Shown piece after piece: positions 41,795 to 50,906 of a stretch of DNA of 64,000 bases (positions are counted from its first letter, which is position 1; every line of letters starts with the position of its first letter). This DNA is from Sorangium cellulosum (GTDB taxonomy: Bacteria; Myxococcota_A; Polyangia; Polyangiales; Polyangiaceae). Location: the NCBI RefSeq assembly GCF_002950945.1, contig NZ_CP012673.1, forward strand, positions 868,001 to 932,000, read 5' to 3'. The notes beneath the pieces were generated by a model that was given only the letters and a program-made list of their open reading frames with translations, had not been told where the DNA came from and did not search any database. A program made the translations under genes and the position numbers.

Positions 41795-42523
41795 ATGAGC
41801 GCCGCGTGGGACTGGGTTGTTCCGATTCGACAGAAGCACTTCGGCGAGCCGCTCGCGGGCCTCTACCCGCTCGAGCGGCTCGCCGGTGAGGAGGCCTACT
41901 GGGCGCTGCACGAGGCCGAGCTGCGCCGCCATTTCCCGCCCGAGTTCTATTTCAACCTCCCCGCGCTGTCCGGCGAGGAGGGGAAACGCGCCCGCGCCCG
42001 CCTCGCGACGTCGGAGGGGGCTCACCGCCTCGCGGACTTCTGGATCGCGCGCGACGGCGACGTGATCGCGGCCATGTTCGCGGGCCACCAGAAGGACGCG
42101 GAGACCTACCGGATGTGGCACTCGGTCATTCACCCCGCCTACCGCCGGCGCGGCCTCTACGCGGAGATCGTCCAGCGGATCCTCGCCTACACGCGCGATC
42201 TCGGCTTCGATTACGTGGTCAGCGAGCACGCTCCGAGCAACAACGCGGTGATCATCGCCAAGCTGAAGGCGGGATTCCGCATTGTCGCCATGGAGCTGGA
42301 CGCCGCCGTCGGCCCTGGCGTGAACCTCAGGTATTTTCACAACGAGGCGCACCTCAGGGCCTACGAGTTCCGCTGCGGCATGGCCAGGCTCGACGAGCGC
42401 CTCATCGAGGTCGGGTTCGGCGCGATGCCGCTCCTCCTGGAGCAGCTCCAGCGCGCGCCGGCCGCCGAGGTGCAACCCCCCGAAGCTCCTCGGTCTTCCG
42501 ACCGTCGCCGCCCTTCGTCGTGA
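41795..42523 (+). CDS. GNAT-family acetyltransferase
   Basis: A 242-residue protein with a GNAT domain in the middle: the acetyl-CoA-binding loop IHPAYRRRGLYAEIVQRI and the following strand and helix DLGFDYVVSEHAPSNNAVIIAKLKAGF are typical. The first 90 residues and last 60 are not recognised and are probably an N-terminal substrate-side domain and a disordered tail. No signal peptide. It follows the FHA activator by 50 bases and could share its transcript, though a promoter could also fit in that gap. Confidence 0.75.
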   Translation: MSAAWDWVVPIRQKHFGEPLAGLYPLERLAGEEAYWALHEAELRRHFPPEFYFNLPALSGEEGKRARARLATSEGAHRLADFWIARDGDVIAAMFAGHQKDAETYRMWHSVIHPAYRRRGLYAEIVQRILAYTRDLGFDYVVSEHAPSNNAVIIAKLKAGFRIVAMELDAAVGPGVNLRYFHNEAHLRAYEFRCGMARLDERLIEVGFGAMPLLLEQLQRAPAAEVQPPEAPRSSDRRRPSS

Positions 42524-42549
42524 AGGGCTCTGCCCGCCGAAAGCAGCGC

Positions 42550-42602
42550 GGGGGCTGACCTCGAGCAGCGCGGCGGAGCCACGTTGTCCGAGGGCAGCCC
42601 CC
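42550..42602. terminator. Hairpin between converging GNAT and CsbD genes
   Basis: An 8-bp stem GGGGGCTG / CAGCCCCC (42550-42557 with 42595-42602) with a long loop lies between the two converging genes. It could end both transcripts. No T-run is present. Confidence 0.35.
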
Positions 42603-42629
42603 GGCCAGGGGCGCCTCCTCGACGAGCGG

Positions 42630-42929
42630 TTACTGGTTGGCCTTCTGCCGGTCCTCGCCCTTGAGCTCCTTGGCCTTGCCCTCGGCGGCCATCTGCTCGT
42701 TGTCGATCAACTTCCCGACCCGGTTCTTGATGGCGCCGGTCGCCTGCTCGAGCGCGCCCTGCGCGCGCTCCTCGGCCTTCGCGTCCTCCTGCTGGACCTT
42801 TCCGCGGACCTCCTTGGCGCGGCCCTCCGCTTCCATCTGCTCGTTGCCCAGCAGCTTGCCGAGGCCCTTCTTGATCTTGCCGCCCATCTCCTCGGCGGCC
42901 CCTTCATCTCGATCGCTCGTGTTGCTCAT
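42630..42929 (-). CDS. CsbD-family stress protein with two domains
   Basis: A 99-residue hydrophilic protein made of two CsbD units in tandem: GKIKKGLGKLLGNEQMEAEGRAKEVRGK and AIKNRVGKLIDNEQMAAEGKAKELKG. CsbD proteins are abundant, general-stress-induced and of unknown mechanism. Single-domain forms are more common, so this is an internal duplication. A GGGAGG lies about six bases before the ATG, indicating high translation. It is divergent from a GlsB-type stress membrane gene, so both may respond to the same stress. Confidence 0.9.
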   Translation of the reverse strand: MSNTSDRDEGAAEEMGGKIKKGLGKLLGNEQMEAEGRAKEVRGKVQQEDAKAEERAQGALEQATGAIKNRVGKLIDNEQMAAEGKAKELKGEDRQKANQ

Positions 42930-43335
42930 TGTCGCCTCCCATCACGGTGAATGGACATCCGCAGCGCGTGTCTGCGGCGATCGAGGTGAAGCAACCGCCG
43001 CGCCACGCAGCGCACATGAGCTCGCCGGGCGGCGGCGCCGCCGAATGGGGCAGGGTACCTCGCCCGCCCCCTGCGTTTCGTGCGTTTGAGGCAATACGCC
43101 ACGCGGCGGGTGTGGGCTGGCGCGCACCGGCCGGGCTGCAGCGCCCGGATCGCCGCGCGGAGCGACGCGGCGCCGGGCGGAATTCCCGGTCGGGACGTGG
43201 TCTCGGCGCTCTGTCTCCGACGTTCGGGGCGGTGGGGCACTCGTGGAGAAGCTGGACTCCCTGGTATGGCGCGCAGCTTGCTGAAGAGTCTGTGCAGCAA
43301 CGAGGAGCGGGTTGCTCCTCTCTGGGAGGTTCATC
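42930..43335. other. Divergent stress-gene intergenic region
   Basis: This 406-base gap separates the divergent CsbD and GlsB-type genes. It contains no convincing gene. A perfect 7-bp hairpin (GAGGAGC, five bases, GCTCCTC at 43302-43320) lies just before the ribosome site of the GlsB-type gene and could affect its translation. Confidence 0.5.
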
Positions 43336-43596
43336 ATGTCGTTCATTCTCTTTCTCCTGTTTGGTCTCGTCGTCGGTGCGCTGGCGCGCCTTATTGTTCC
43401 GGGGCGTGAGCCGGGCGGCTGGGTCGTCTCGATGATCATCGGTGTGGTCGGCTCGTTCGTCGGCGGGCTGCTCGGCCGTATGCTCTTCAGTTACCGCGAG
43501 GGTGAGCCGGCCGGCTTCTTCATGTCGCTGATCGGCGCCATCATCCTGGTGGTGGGGTATCAGGCGATCGCCCGGCGCGGCTCCGCGGTGCGATGA
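43336..43596 (+). CDS. GlsB/YeaQ/YmgE-family stress membrane protein
   Basis: An 86-residue small membrane protein with three hydrophobic segments and the family pattern FLLFGLVVGALARLIVPG, then a Gly-rich second helix (GVVGSFVGGLLGRML) and a final helix (FFMSLIGAIILVVGYQAI). The family is also called transglycosylase-associated; its biochemical role is unknown, but it is stress-induced in many bacteria. The ATG at 43336 is chosen because GGGAGG (43324-43329) lies six bases upstream, while the eight codons before it would spoil the membrane start. Confidence 0.9.
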   Translation: MSFILFLLFGLVVGALARLIVPGREPGGWVVSMIIGVVGSFVGGLLGRMLFSYREGEPAGFFMSLIGAIILVVGYQAIARRGSAVR

Positions 43597-43814
43597 ACGA
43601 TGGATTGCGTAATCCTCTGTTGAGGCACTGCGCTCGATCCCGTCGTGGGGCGCGACATGGAGGAACTCCGGTTCCGCCGCGCCCTGCGACGTTCGTGACC
43701 GCCTTGGGTCGTCCGTACCGAGGAGTGGACCGGACCTTGCCGCGCACGGGAGCACTCGCTGGCTCGCTCGTCACCGCGGTCGCGTCCCCCTCTCCACGGC
43801 AGGCCTGAGGGGGT

Positions 43815-43862
43815 CCTGCTCGCCGCGTCGCCCTTCCCCCCAGGGGCGGCGTGGCGAGCAGG
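43815..43862 (+). terminator. Long hairpin after the GlsB-type gene
   Basis: A near-perfect stem of about 19 pairs (10 perfect outer pairs 43815-43824 with 43853-43862, then nine inner pairs including two G-U) with a 10-base pyrimidine-rich loop. It lies 220 bases after the GlsB stop and 124 before the aminotransferase start. It may be a terminator or part of the aminotransferase leader. Confidence 0.5.
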
Positions 43863-43938
43863 GCCTCCTCGGCCGGCTCGTGCAGGTTCCGCCTCGCGCC
43901 GCGTCCGCTTGCCGGGTAGGCCTTGACGCCGCAGGATG

Positions 43939-43977
43939 CTTTGGGCTTGCTAGCGCGCTCCGCGCTTTTGCCCAAGG
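43939..43977 (+). promoter_or_regulatory. Nested hairpin directly before the aminotransferase start
   Basis: An outer 8-bp stem (43939-43946 with 43970-43977, one G-U pair) encloses a perfect inner 6-bp stem AGCGCG / CGCGCT (43952-43957 with 43961-43966) followed by four Ts if the stem T is counted. The structure ends eight bases before the ATG at 43986, so it could cover the ribosome site or act as an attenuator. No known riboswitch consensus is recognised. Confidence 0.4.
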
Positions 43978-43985
43978 TCCTGGCC

Positions 43986-45200
43986 ATGTCGTTTTCCATC
44001 CTGCCGCCCCCGATCACGCCCCTCGCCGCGATCCTGCCGTCCGAGCCGCTGCTCCTGATGGGCGCCGGTCCGGTGCCCATCCCGCAGGCGGTGGCGCAGG
44101 CGAACGGGGTCATCATCAACCACCTCGGCCCCACCATGGACCGCGTCATCCAGAACGTGAAGTACATGGCGGCGTACGCGTTCCAGACGCGCAGCGACAA
44201 GATCATCGGCATCGCCGGGCCCGCGTCCGCGGCGATGGAGATGGCCGTGACGAACCTGTGCTGGCCCGGGCGCAAGGTCCTCTGCCTGAAGGTGGGGACC
44301 TTCAGCGGGCGCCTCGGCGAGATGGCGCTCGGCGTGGGCGCCGACGTGACCTTCCTCGAGGGGCCGCCCGGGCGGCCCGTGACGCTCGCGGACGTGCGCG
44401 AGGCGCTGAAGAAGCAGCGCTACGACGTGGTCACGATGGCGCACGGCGAGACGTCGTGCGGCGTCCGCATGGTGGAGCTGCCGGAGATCTGCAAGCTCGC
44501 GAAGGCGCACGGCGCCCTCACGATCGTCGACGCGGTGGTCACGCTCACGGCCATGCCGGTGCACATGGACGAGTGGGGCATCGATGTCGGCATCGTCGGC
44601 GGGCAGAAGGCGCTGTCGTCGATCCCGGGCGTCTCGGCGTGCGCGTTCTCCCAGGACGCCTGGAAGGTCGTCGAGGAGCGCCCCACCCCGCGCCCGCACT
44701 GGTGCTATGACGCCACACGCGCGCAGCGGTTCTGGGGCTACCAGCAGTACCACTACACGGCGCCCGTCCCCGGCGTGCTCGCGCTGCACGAGGCGCTGCG
44801 CCTCGTCTGCGAGGAGACGCTCGAGCGCCGGTTCCGCCGCCACGAGATGAGCTCCCTGGCCATGCAGGCGGGCATCGAGGCGATGGGGCTCGAGCTGTTC
44901 GCTTCCAAGGACGTGCGCCTGAACAGCGTGCTCGCCATCAAGCTGCCGGGCAGCGTCGACAGCGCCCGCGTGCGCGAGTACATGACCAAGGCCTTCCGCG
45001 TCGAGATCTCGGGCGCCTTCGGCCTCAACATCGTGCGCGTCGGCCAGATGGGCGAGCAGTGCCGCTCGCACAACCTGTTCAAGACGCTCTACGCCATGGG
45101 CATGAGCTTCCAGCGCGAGGGCCTGAAGCTCGACGTCGCCAAGGGCATGGCCGCGCTCGAGCAGGGGCTCGCCGGCGACCGCGACTACTTCGTCGACTGA
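43986..45200 (+). CDS. Serine/alanine-glyoxylate aminotransferase-type PLP enzyme
   Basis: A 404-residue class V aminotransferase. The start region LLMGAGPVPIPQAV, the PLP-phosphate region (GPASAAMEMAV), the AHGETSCGV block, IVDAVVTL and the Schiff-base Lys208 in GGQKALSS are all present, with the C-terminal domain intact (FGLNIVRVGQMGEQC). Members make glycine from glyoxylate using serine or alanine, which fits one-carbon and photorespiratory-like salvage. The ATG at 43986 is preferred; the in-frame TTG at 43923 would add unrelated residues. The leader has a nested hairpin. The 3' end overlaps the opposite kinase gene by 16 bases. Confidence 0.9.
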   Translation: MSFSILPPPITPLAAILPSEPLLLMGAGPVPIPQAVAQANGVIINHLGPTMDRVIQNVKYMAAYAFQTRSDKIIGIAGPASAAMEMAVTNLCWPGRKVLCLKVGTFSGRLGEMALGVGADVTFLEGPPGRPVTLADVREALKKQRYDVVTMAHGETSCGVRMVELPEICKLAKAHGALTIVDAVVTLTAMPVHMDEWGIDVGIVGGQKALSSIPGVSACAFSQDAWKVVEERPTPRPHWCYDATRAQRFWGYQQYHYTAPVPGVLALHEALRLVCEETLERRFRRHEMSSLAMQAGIEAMGLELFASKDVRLNSVLAIKLPGSVDSARVREYMTKAFRVEISGAFGLNIVRVGQMGEQCRSHNLFKTLYAMGMSFQREGLKLDVAKGMAALEQGLAGDRDYFVD

Positions 45201-46699
45201 GTCGGCCGCCGATCCGCCTCGATCACGCGCAGCATCGCGCTCGATCGCCGCGACATCGGCGCCGGCTGCGCGGCGATGCCGAGCCCGTCGAGCACCGCCG
45301 GCGACGCGAACACCCCCTCGGCCGCCCCCTCGGGCACCCACGCCGCGAGCGCCAGCAGATCGCCGCCGGTCAGCGCGCCGTCCGCGCCCGCGACGAGCTC
45401 GCCGACGTGCACGCAGAAGCGCACGTGCACCCGCGGGTCGCGCCCGCCGCGCGCGTCCAGCCGCCACTTCAGCGACAGCGCCGCCTGGAGCGCGCCGCGC
45501 CGCGCCGCCTCGTCCCGCGCCGGATCGAGCGGCCGGTCGGCCGTGACCAGCGCGGTCGTGCCCGCCTCGACCGCCGCCGCGAACCCCGCGCGCGCGAGCT
45601 CGTCGAGCGCGAACGGCAGGATCGACTCGAGATCGTCGAGCAGCGCGGCGTCCGCCTCGTCGAGCGCGCCGGGATCGGCCTGCACCTCGACGTAGACGCC
45701 CACCGCCGAGCGCCGCGCCGCGCCGCCGCCCGGGCCGCGCGCGCCGGGCGCCGCGATCGCCGCGCGCACCCCGGCGAGAAACTCGCCGACCGAGCGCTGG
45801 CGCTCCGCGGGGGCCTTGCTGAGCGCCTGCAGCACCACGCCGTCGAGCGACTGGCTCACGCGCGCCCGCGCGCTCGGGCGCGGCGGGCTCGCGAACAGGT
45901 GGAGCTGGCGCAGCACCACGAACGACGTGCCCGAGAACGGCGGCTCCCCCGTGAGCATCATGTAGGTCAGCGCGCCGAGCGCGTAGATGTCCGCCCGCGC
46001 GTCGACCGGGCGGCTCATCAGCTGCTCGGGGGACATGGACGAGGGCGAGCCCACGATCTGCCGCGACGTCGTGAGCGAGGGCCCGGGCGCGTCGAGCAGC
46101 TTCGCCACCCCGAAGTCGAGCAGCACCACGCGCCCGCCCGCTCTTTCGCTGCAGACGAAGACGTTCGACGGCTTGATGTCGCGGTGCACGATCGCCTGCG
46201 CGTGCGCCGCCTCGAGCGCGCTGCACAGCGGCTCGAGCAGGGCGAGCGCCTCCTCCGGGGGCAGGCGGCCGCGCGCGCGCAGGAGCCGCTCGACGTCCGT
46301 GCCGTCGAGCAGCTCCATCACGAGGTAGGGGCGCCCGTCCTCGAGCCGCCCCACGTCGAGGACCTCGACCACGTTCGGGTGCCGCACCCGCCGCATCGCC
46401 TCGACCTCGCGCTCGAACCGGGCGATCAGGTCGGGGTGGGCGGCGAGCTCCGCGTGCATCACCTTGATCGCCACCGGCGCGCCGTGCGCCGCGTGCGCGC
46501 CGCGGTAGACGACGCCGAAGCCCCCCTGGGCGATGGCGCTCCCGACGACGTACTCGCCGGCGCGCTCCGGCGCCGGGGCCTCGTACCCGTCGCCCATGGC
46601 CGCCGCCTCGTCCTCCCCCGGGAGGGCTACCGTCTCGTCGGCGGGCCCCACGGTTCCGGGCGACGCGCTCTCCAGGGTGTCATCATCGGCGCGTCCCAT
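45185..46699 (-). CDS. Ser/Thr kinase with a degenerate cyclase-like C-terminus
   Basis: A 504-residue soluble protein. The kinase (about residues 50-310) has the glycine loop AQGGFGVVYRG, ATP lysine AIKVM, HRDIKPSN, DFGVAK, and SPEQL, all usable. The C-terminal 170 residues resemble a class III nucleotidyl cyclase fold: an early strand, ALSLKWRLDARG, VRFCVHVGELVAG, DLLALAAWVPEGAAEGVFASPAV. The metal-binding Asp pair and other catalytic residues are not visible, so it is probably a sensor or scaffold. No membrane segment. Divergent from the large kinase gene with 70 bases between, so both may share a promoter region. Confidence 0.85.
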   Translation of the reverse strand: MGRADDDTLESASPGTVGPADETVALPGEDEAAAMGDGYEAPAPERAGEYVVGSAIAQGGFGVVYRGAHAAHGAPVAIKVMHAELAAHPDLIARFEREVEAMRRVRHPNVVEVLDVGRLEDGRPYLVMELLDGTDVERLLRARGRLPPEEALALLEPLCSALEAAHAQAIVHRDIKPSNVFVCSERAGGRVVLLDFGVAKLLDAPGPSLTTSRQIVGSPSSMSPEQLMSRPVDARADIYALGALTYMMLTGEPPFSGTSFVVLRQLHLFASPPRPSARARVSQSLDGVVLQALSKAPAERQRSVGEFLAGVRAAIAAPGARGPGGGAARRSAVGVYVEVQADPGALDEADAALLDDLESILPFALDELARAGFAAAVEAGTTALVTADRPLDPARDEAARRGALQAALSLKWRLDARGGRDPRVHVRFCVHVGELVAGADGALTGGDLLALAAWVPEGAAEGVFASPAVLDGLGIAAQPAPMSRRSSAMLRVIEADRRPTQSTK

Positions 46700-46769
46700 A
46701 GGCCAACGCGCGCGACAATAGCATAGGCTCGCTCCGCGCTCGCGCGCACCACTCGGGTGGAGAGATCGA

Positions 46770-49700
46770 GTGCACCGCTGTCCCTCCTGTCACCGCCGCC
46801 GCGAAGGCGCAGCCCCGTGCCCCCTCGACGGGTGGACGCCCGCGCCCGCGAGCGATCTCCCCGCGCCCGCGCCGCCCCGGATCGACGGCCTGTCCCTGGG
46901 CGAGCGCCTCGGGCAGGGCGGCTTCGCGGTGGTCTGGGCGGGGATCTCGGAGCGCGACGGCGCGGAGGTCGCCGTCAAGGTCGGCTCCTCCGCGACGCCG
47001 ATGCTCGAGGAGCGCTTCCGGCGCGAGGCGGAGGCGCTCTCGCGCATCGGCCCGCCGCACGTGCCGCGGCTCCACGGGCGCGGCCGGCTCGCCGACGGCC
47101 GCCCCTACCTCGCCATGGAGCGGCTCTTCGGCCGCACGCTCGCCTCGGAGCTCGCCGCGCTCGCGGGCCCGCCCGAGCCGGCGTGGGTCGCGGCGCGGGC
47201 CGACGCGGTGCTCGCCGCGCTCGAGGCCGCCCACACCGAGGGCGTGATCCACCGGGATCTCAAGCCGGAGAACCTCTTCATCGCGCGCGGCGTGGACGAC
47301 GACGACGACGACGACGCGCCGCGCGCGCCCGGGGAGCGCGTCGTGCTGCTCGACTTCGGCCTCACGACGCGCTCCCCCGGCGACGCGGCCGGCGAGGCGC
47401 TGCGCACGCGCACCGGCGTGATCCTCGGGACGCCCGACTACATGGCCCCCGAGCAGATCCGCGGCGAGGCGCTCGACGAGCGCGCTGATATCTATGCGTT
47501 CGGCGTGATCCTGTTCGAGCTGCTCACGCTGGAGCTGCCGTTCGCGGGCGACGAGGTCTCCATCGAGCACGGCCACCTCGCGCTGCGCCCGCGCCGCCCC
47601 GGCGAGCTCGCGCCCGTGCCCGCCGCGCTGGAGGAGCTGACGCTCGCGTGCCTCGCCAAGGAGCGCGATCGCCGCCCCGCGAGCGTGCCCGCGCTGCGCC
47701 GCGCGCTCGCCGCCGCGTTCGCGAGCGCGGCGGCCTGCGCCGCGCCCTCGCCCGCCGGGCCGGGCGCGCTGCCGGATGGCGCGGGGGCGGCCGCCGCGCC
47801 GCGGCGGATCGCGGGGGCGGCCTCCGCGCCGGCCCAGCTCGTGGCCGAGGGGCGGCACCCGGTCGTCCTGCTCGTCGCCGACACGGGCGCCGCGGCGGCG
47901 CCCGTCGTCGCCGCCGTCACCGGCCGCGGCGGGTTCGTCACGCGGCAGCGAGGCAGCCGCTATGTGGCTGTATTCACTGGCAAAAGTACCGATCGTCCGG
48001 CCGAGGCCGCGCTCGCCGCCGCGCGCGAGCTCGCCGCGCAGCACGGCGCGCGGGCGGCGCTCCACCTCGCGTCCGTCACGATCCGCCGCAAGGCGCGCGG
48101 CGCCGTGTCGGCCTACGGCGCGCCGGTCGAGCGCCCGGAGACCTGGCTGCCCCCGGAGCCCTGGTCGGGCGTGGCGCTCACCGCGGAGCTCGAGGGCGCC
48201 ATGCCCGCGCGCGACGACCCGGACCCCGCCTCGGCGCAGGTGCTGCCGTCGGCCGAGACCGACGCGCCGCTCGCCGGCCGCGACGACGTGATCGCGGCGC
48301 TCTCCGCGGCCGCCGGGGAGGCCTTCGACGGCACGTGCCCGGGCCTGTTCACGCTGATCGGCGACCCCGGCCTCGGCAAGAGCCGGCTCGTGGCGGAGGC
48401 CGCCGCCGTGGTGCGCCGCCTCGCCGCGGGCGCGGCCGGCGCCGCGGGCGCGGCCGGCGCCGCGGGCGCGGCCGGCGCCGCGGGCGCGGCCGGCGCCGCG
48501 GGCGCGGCCGGCGCCGCGGGCGCGGCCGGCGCGCGGGTGATCGCCCTGCGCGCGGCGCAGCCGCTGCCGGGCGAGGCGGGACGCGACGTGGCGGAGCTCC
48601 TGCGCTGGGTGCTCGACGTGCCCCCGGAGGCGCCGTCCGATCCCGCCGCGTTCTGCCGCGAGCGGCTCGGCGACGCGCTCGGCGAGGCGACGTGGACGGC
48701 GGTGGCGGCGGCGCTGGGCTGGCCGGCGCCCGCGGCCCGCGGCGGCGCGCCGGCGTCGCTCCACCACGGCCTGGTCCAGGCGCTCGGCGAGGGGCTGCGC
48801 CGGCTCGCGCGCCGCGGCCCGGTGGCGGTGCTGCTCGACGACGCGCACTGGGCCGACGACGCGCTGGTCGACGCGCTCGAGTACGCGACGCTCGACGGCG
48901 CCGGCGTCGCGCTCTGGGCCCTCGTCGCCGCGCACCCCCGCTTCGAGCTGGTGCGCCGGGCCTTCGGCGCGCGCACGCACCGCCACCGCCGCGCCGCGCT
49001 CGCGCCGCTCGCCGAGGAGGCGGCGATGGCGCTCGCCGCCGAGCTCCTTCGGCCGGCGGAGTACCCGCCCGCGGCCACGCTGCGCCGGCTCGCGGCCTGG
49101 GCGGGCGGCAACCCCGCCTGCCTCTCGGAGCTCGTGCGCTCGCTGAAGCGGGCCGGCATCGTGCGGCGCCGCCAGCGCTCCGGCAGCCACTACGTCGCCA
49201 CGGCGGAGCTCGACCTCTTGCCGCCGTCGCCGGCGTGGCAGTGGCTCGCGGAGCGGCAGCTCGACGCGCTGCCGCCGGAGCTCGCCGCGTGCGTGAGGAT
49301 CTGCTCGGTGCTCGGCGTCTCGTTCGGCCGCGCGGAGCTCGAGCACGTGCAGGACGCGCTCGACCGGGCGGGGGACGCCGGCACGCCGATCGACGCGGGC
49401 TACGGCCTGCGCGCGCTCGTCGAGCGGAGGATCCTGGAGCGCGGCGCGGGCGAGCGCTGGTCGTTCCAGAGCGCGGTGATCCAGGACGCGGTCTACGAGC
49501 TGCTCGACCCGGCGCAGCGCGCGCAGATCCACCGGCACGCGCTCGTGTTCTTCCGGGCGCGGGTGGAGGCGGAGGGCGCGCGCCCGGAGCTCCTGGAGCC
49601 GCTCGCGCGGCACGCGGGCGGCTGCGGCGCGCGGGAGGTCGCCGCGGACGTGTGGCTCGCGCTCGGCGATCTCGCGTTCGCGGCGCACCGGCACGTCGAG

Positions 49701-50906
49701 GCGGATCAGCACTACACGGCGGCGCTCTCGCTCGCGGCGGGCGACGACGCGCGGCGGCGGGCGCTCGCGCTGATGGGGCGCGGCAAGAGCCGCTACCGCG
49801 CCCACCTCTCCCGCGACGCCACGGAGGACCTGTCCGCCGCGCGGGCCTTGGCCGCGGAGCTCGGCGACGAGGCGTTCCTCGCGGAGGCGCTGATCGAGGA
49901 GGCGGCCGCGCTGGACTGGGAGAGCGAGTTCGACCTGTCCGCGGCGCGCGTCGAGGAGGCGCGCGCGATCGCCACGCGGCTGGGCTCGCGATCGCTCCAC
50001 GGCCGCGTGGTCGTCGCCGAGGGGCGCAGCTGCTATCGGCGCGGCCGGTTCGCGGAGGCGATCGAGCTCCTCGCGAGGGGCGCCGCCGTCGCGGAGGCCG
50101 AGGGCGATTACGGCACGAGGATCGTCGCGCTCCTCCTCTTGTCGACCGCGCTGGCGTTCACGGGGGAGCTCGATCTCTCGGACGTGCGCTTCGACGAGAC
50201 GGTCGCGCTGGCGTCCTCCGTCGAGGACTGGCCTCACCTGTGCGCCGCGTACGCGAACCGCGTCATCCTGAGGGCGATGCGGCGGCAGCTCGACCTCGCG
50301 ATGGCCGAGGTGCGCCAGGCGATCGCGCTGGCGCGCGAGATCGGCAACCCCTTCATCGAGCGCCAGGCGACGCTGAACGCCGCGGAGCTGCTCCACGTCG
50401 CCGACCGCGGGGACGAGGCGCTGGAGCTGGCGCGCCGCGCGCATGTCCTCGAGCAGCGTTTCATCGAGCGCCCGGTGTCCGAGTGCTCCCTGCTGCTCGC
50501 GAGGATCCTCGCTGCGAGGCGCTGCCATCGCGAGGCGAGCGAGCTCGTCGCCTGGGTCGAGCAGCGCTGCCCGCCCGACCCGTCCGCGCCTTCGCTGTGG
50601 GCGTTCTACCGCGCGCTGCAGCTGGTCTTCTGCGAGCTCGGCCTGCGCGCCGCCGATCCTCGCTCCGGCGCGGACCCCTGGGAAGAGGTGCTCTCGCAAT
50701 CCCGGGGCGGCCTGCTGCCGATCGAGCTCCTCGAGCTGCTGTACTTCCGGGTCGAGACGGCGATCGCCGGCGGGCGGGCCAGGGAGGCCGCCCGGGGGCT
50801 CGAGGAAGCGGGGTCGCTGCTCGACGACGGACCGGGCTTCCGGGACCGGCTCGCGGCCCTCGCGGCGCGCCTCGGGCAGATGGAGGCTCCAGCCGCCACC
50901 GGGTGA
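46770..50906 (+). CDS. Large Ser/Thr kinase fused to AAA ATPase and TPR domains
   Basis: A 1378-residue signalling protein. Residues 4-20 are a small zinc-ribbon-like motif (CPSC...CPLDGW). The kinase spans about 40-310 (GQGGFAVVW, VAVKVG, HRDLKPEN, DFGLTT, YMAPEQ). A middle region resembles a degenerate cyclase-like fold. An AAA/STAND ATPase follows with Walker A GDPGLGKS (from residue 531), LLDDAHWADD and a winged helix. The last 500 residues are TPR-like helices. This is the plan of large myxobacterial kinases of the MalT/PknK type, where ATP-driven assembly controls the kinase. An AAG repeat (553-588) sits just after the P-loop helix. Start is GTG with GGAGAG upstream. Confidence 0.88.
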   Translation: MHRCPSCHRRREGAAPCPLDGWTPAPASDLPAPAPPRIDGLSLGERLGQGGFAVVWAGISERDGAEVAVKVGSSATPMLEERFRREAEALSRIGPPHVPRLHGRGRLADGRPYLAMERLFGRTLASELAALAGPPEPAWVAARADAVLAALEAAHTEGVIHRDLKPENLFIARGVDDDDDDDAPRAPGERVVLLDFGLTTRSPGDAAGEALRTRTGVILGTPDYMAPEQIRGEALDERADIYAFGVILFELLTLELPFAGDEVSIEHGHLALRPRRPGELAPVPAALEELTLACLAKERDRRPASVPALRRALAAAFASAAACAAPSPAGPGALPDGAGAAAAPRRIAGAASAPAQLVAEGRHPVVLLVADTGAAAAPVVAAVTGRGGFVTRQRGSRYVAVFTGKSTDRPAEAALAAARELAAQHGARAALHLASVTIRRKARGAVSAYGAPVERPETWLPPEPWSGVALTAELEGAMPARDDPDPASAQVLPSAETDAPLAGRDDVIAALSAAAGEAFDGTCPGLFTLIGDPGLGKSRLVAEAAAVVRRLAAGAAGAAGAAGAAGAAGAAGAAGAAGAAGAAGAAGARVIALRAAQPLPGEAGRDVAELLRWVLDVPPEAPSDPAAFCRERLGDALGEATWTAVAAALGWPAPAARGGAPASLHHGLVQALGEGLRRLARRGPVAVLLDDAHWADDALVDALEYATLDGAGVALWALVAAHPRFELVRRAFGARTHRHRRAALAPLAEEAAMALAAELLRPAEYPPAATLRRLAAWAGGNPACLSELVRSLKRAGIVRRRQRSGSHYVATAELDLLPPSPAWQWLAERQLDALPPELAACVRICSVLGVSFGRAELEHVQDALDRAGDAGTPIDAGYGLRALVERRILERGAGERWSFQSAVIQDAVYELLDPAQRAQIHRHALVFFRARVEAEGARPELLEPLARHAGGCGAREVAADVWLALGDLAFAAHRHVEADQHYTAALSLAAGDDARRRALALMGRGKSRYRAHLSRDATEDLSAARALAAELGDEAFLAEALIEEAAALDWESEFDLSAARVEEARAIATRLGSRSLHGRVVVAEGRSCYRRGRFAEAIELLARGAAVAEAEGDYGTRIVALLLLSTALAFTGELDLSDVRFDETVALASSVEDWPHLCAAYANRVILRAMRRQLDLAMAEVRQAIALAREIGNPFIERQATLNAAELLHVADRGDEALELARRAHVLEQRFIERPVSECSLLLARILAARRCHREASELVAWVEQRCPPDPSAPSLWAFYRALQLVFCELGLRAADPRSGADPWEEVLSQSRGGLLPIELLELLYFRVETAIAGGRAREAARGLEEAGSLLDDGPGFRDRLAALAARLGQMEAPAATG
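48426..48533. repeat. Tandem array of six copies of an 18-bp unit
   Basis: Six copies of GCGGGCGCGGCCGGCGCC (the last with one base changed) run head to tail inside the large kinase gene, encoding AAG repeats. As with the array in the adenylation gene, the unit length keeps the frame. Confidence 0.95.

Noticed and set aside
43597..43985. Glycine riboswitch before the aminotransferase
   Set aside because: Hairpins are present but none of the conserved glycine-aptamer segments could be found.
46683..50699. 1338-codon open frame opposite the large kinase gene
   Set aside because: Arg/Gly-rich antisense shadow of a clear kinase-ATPase-TPR gene in GC-rich DNA.
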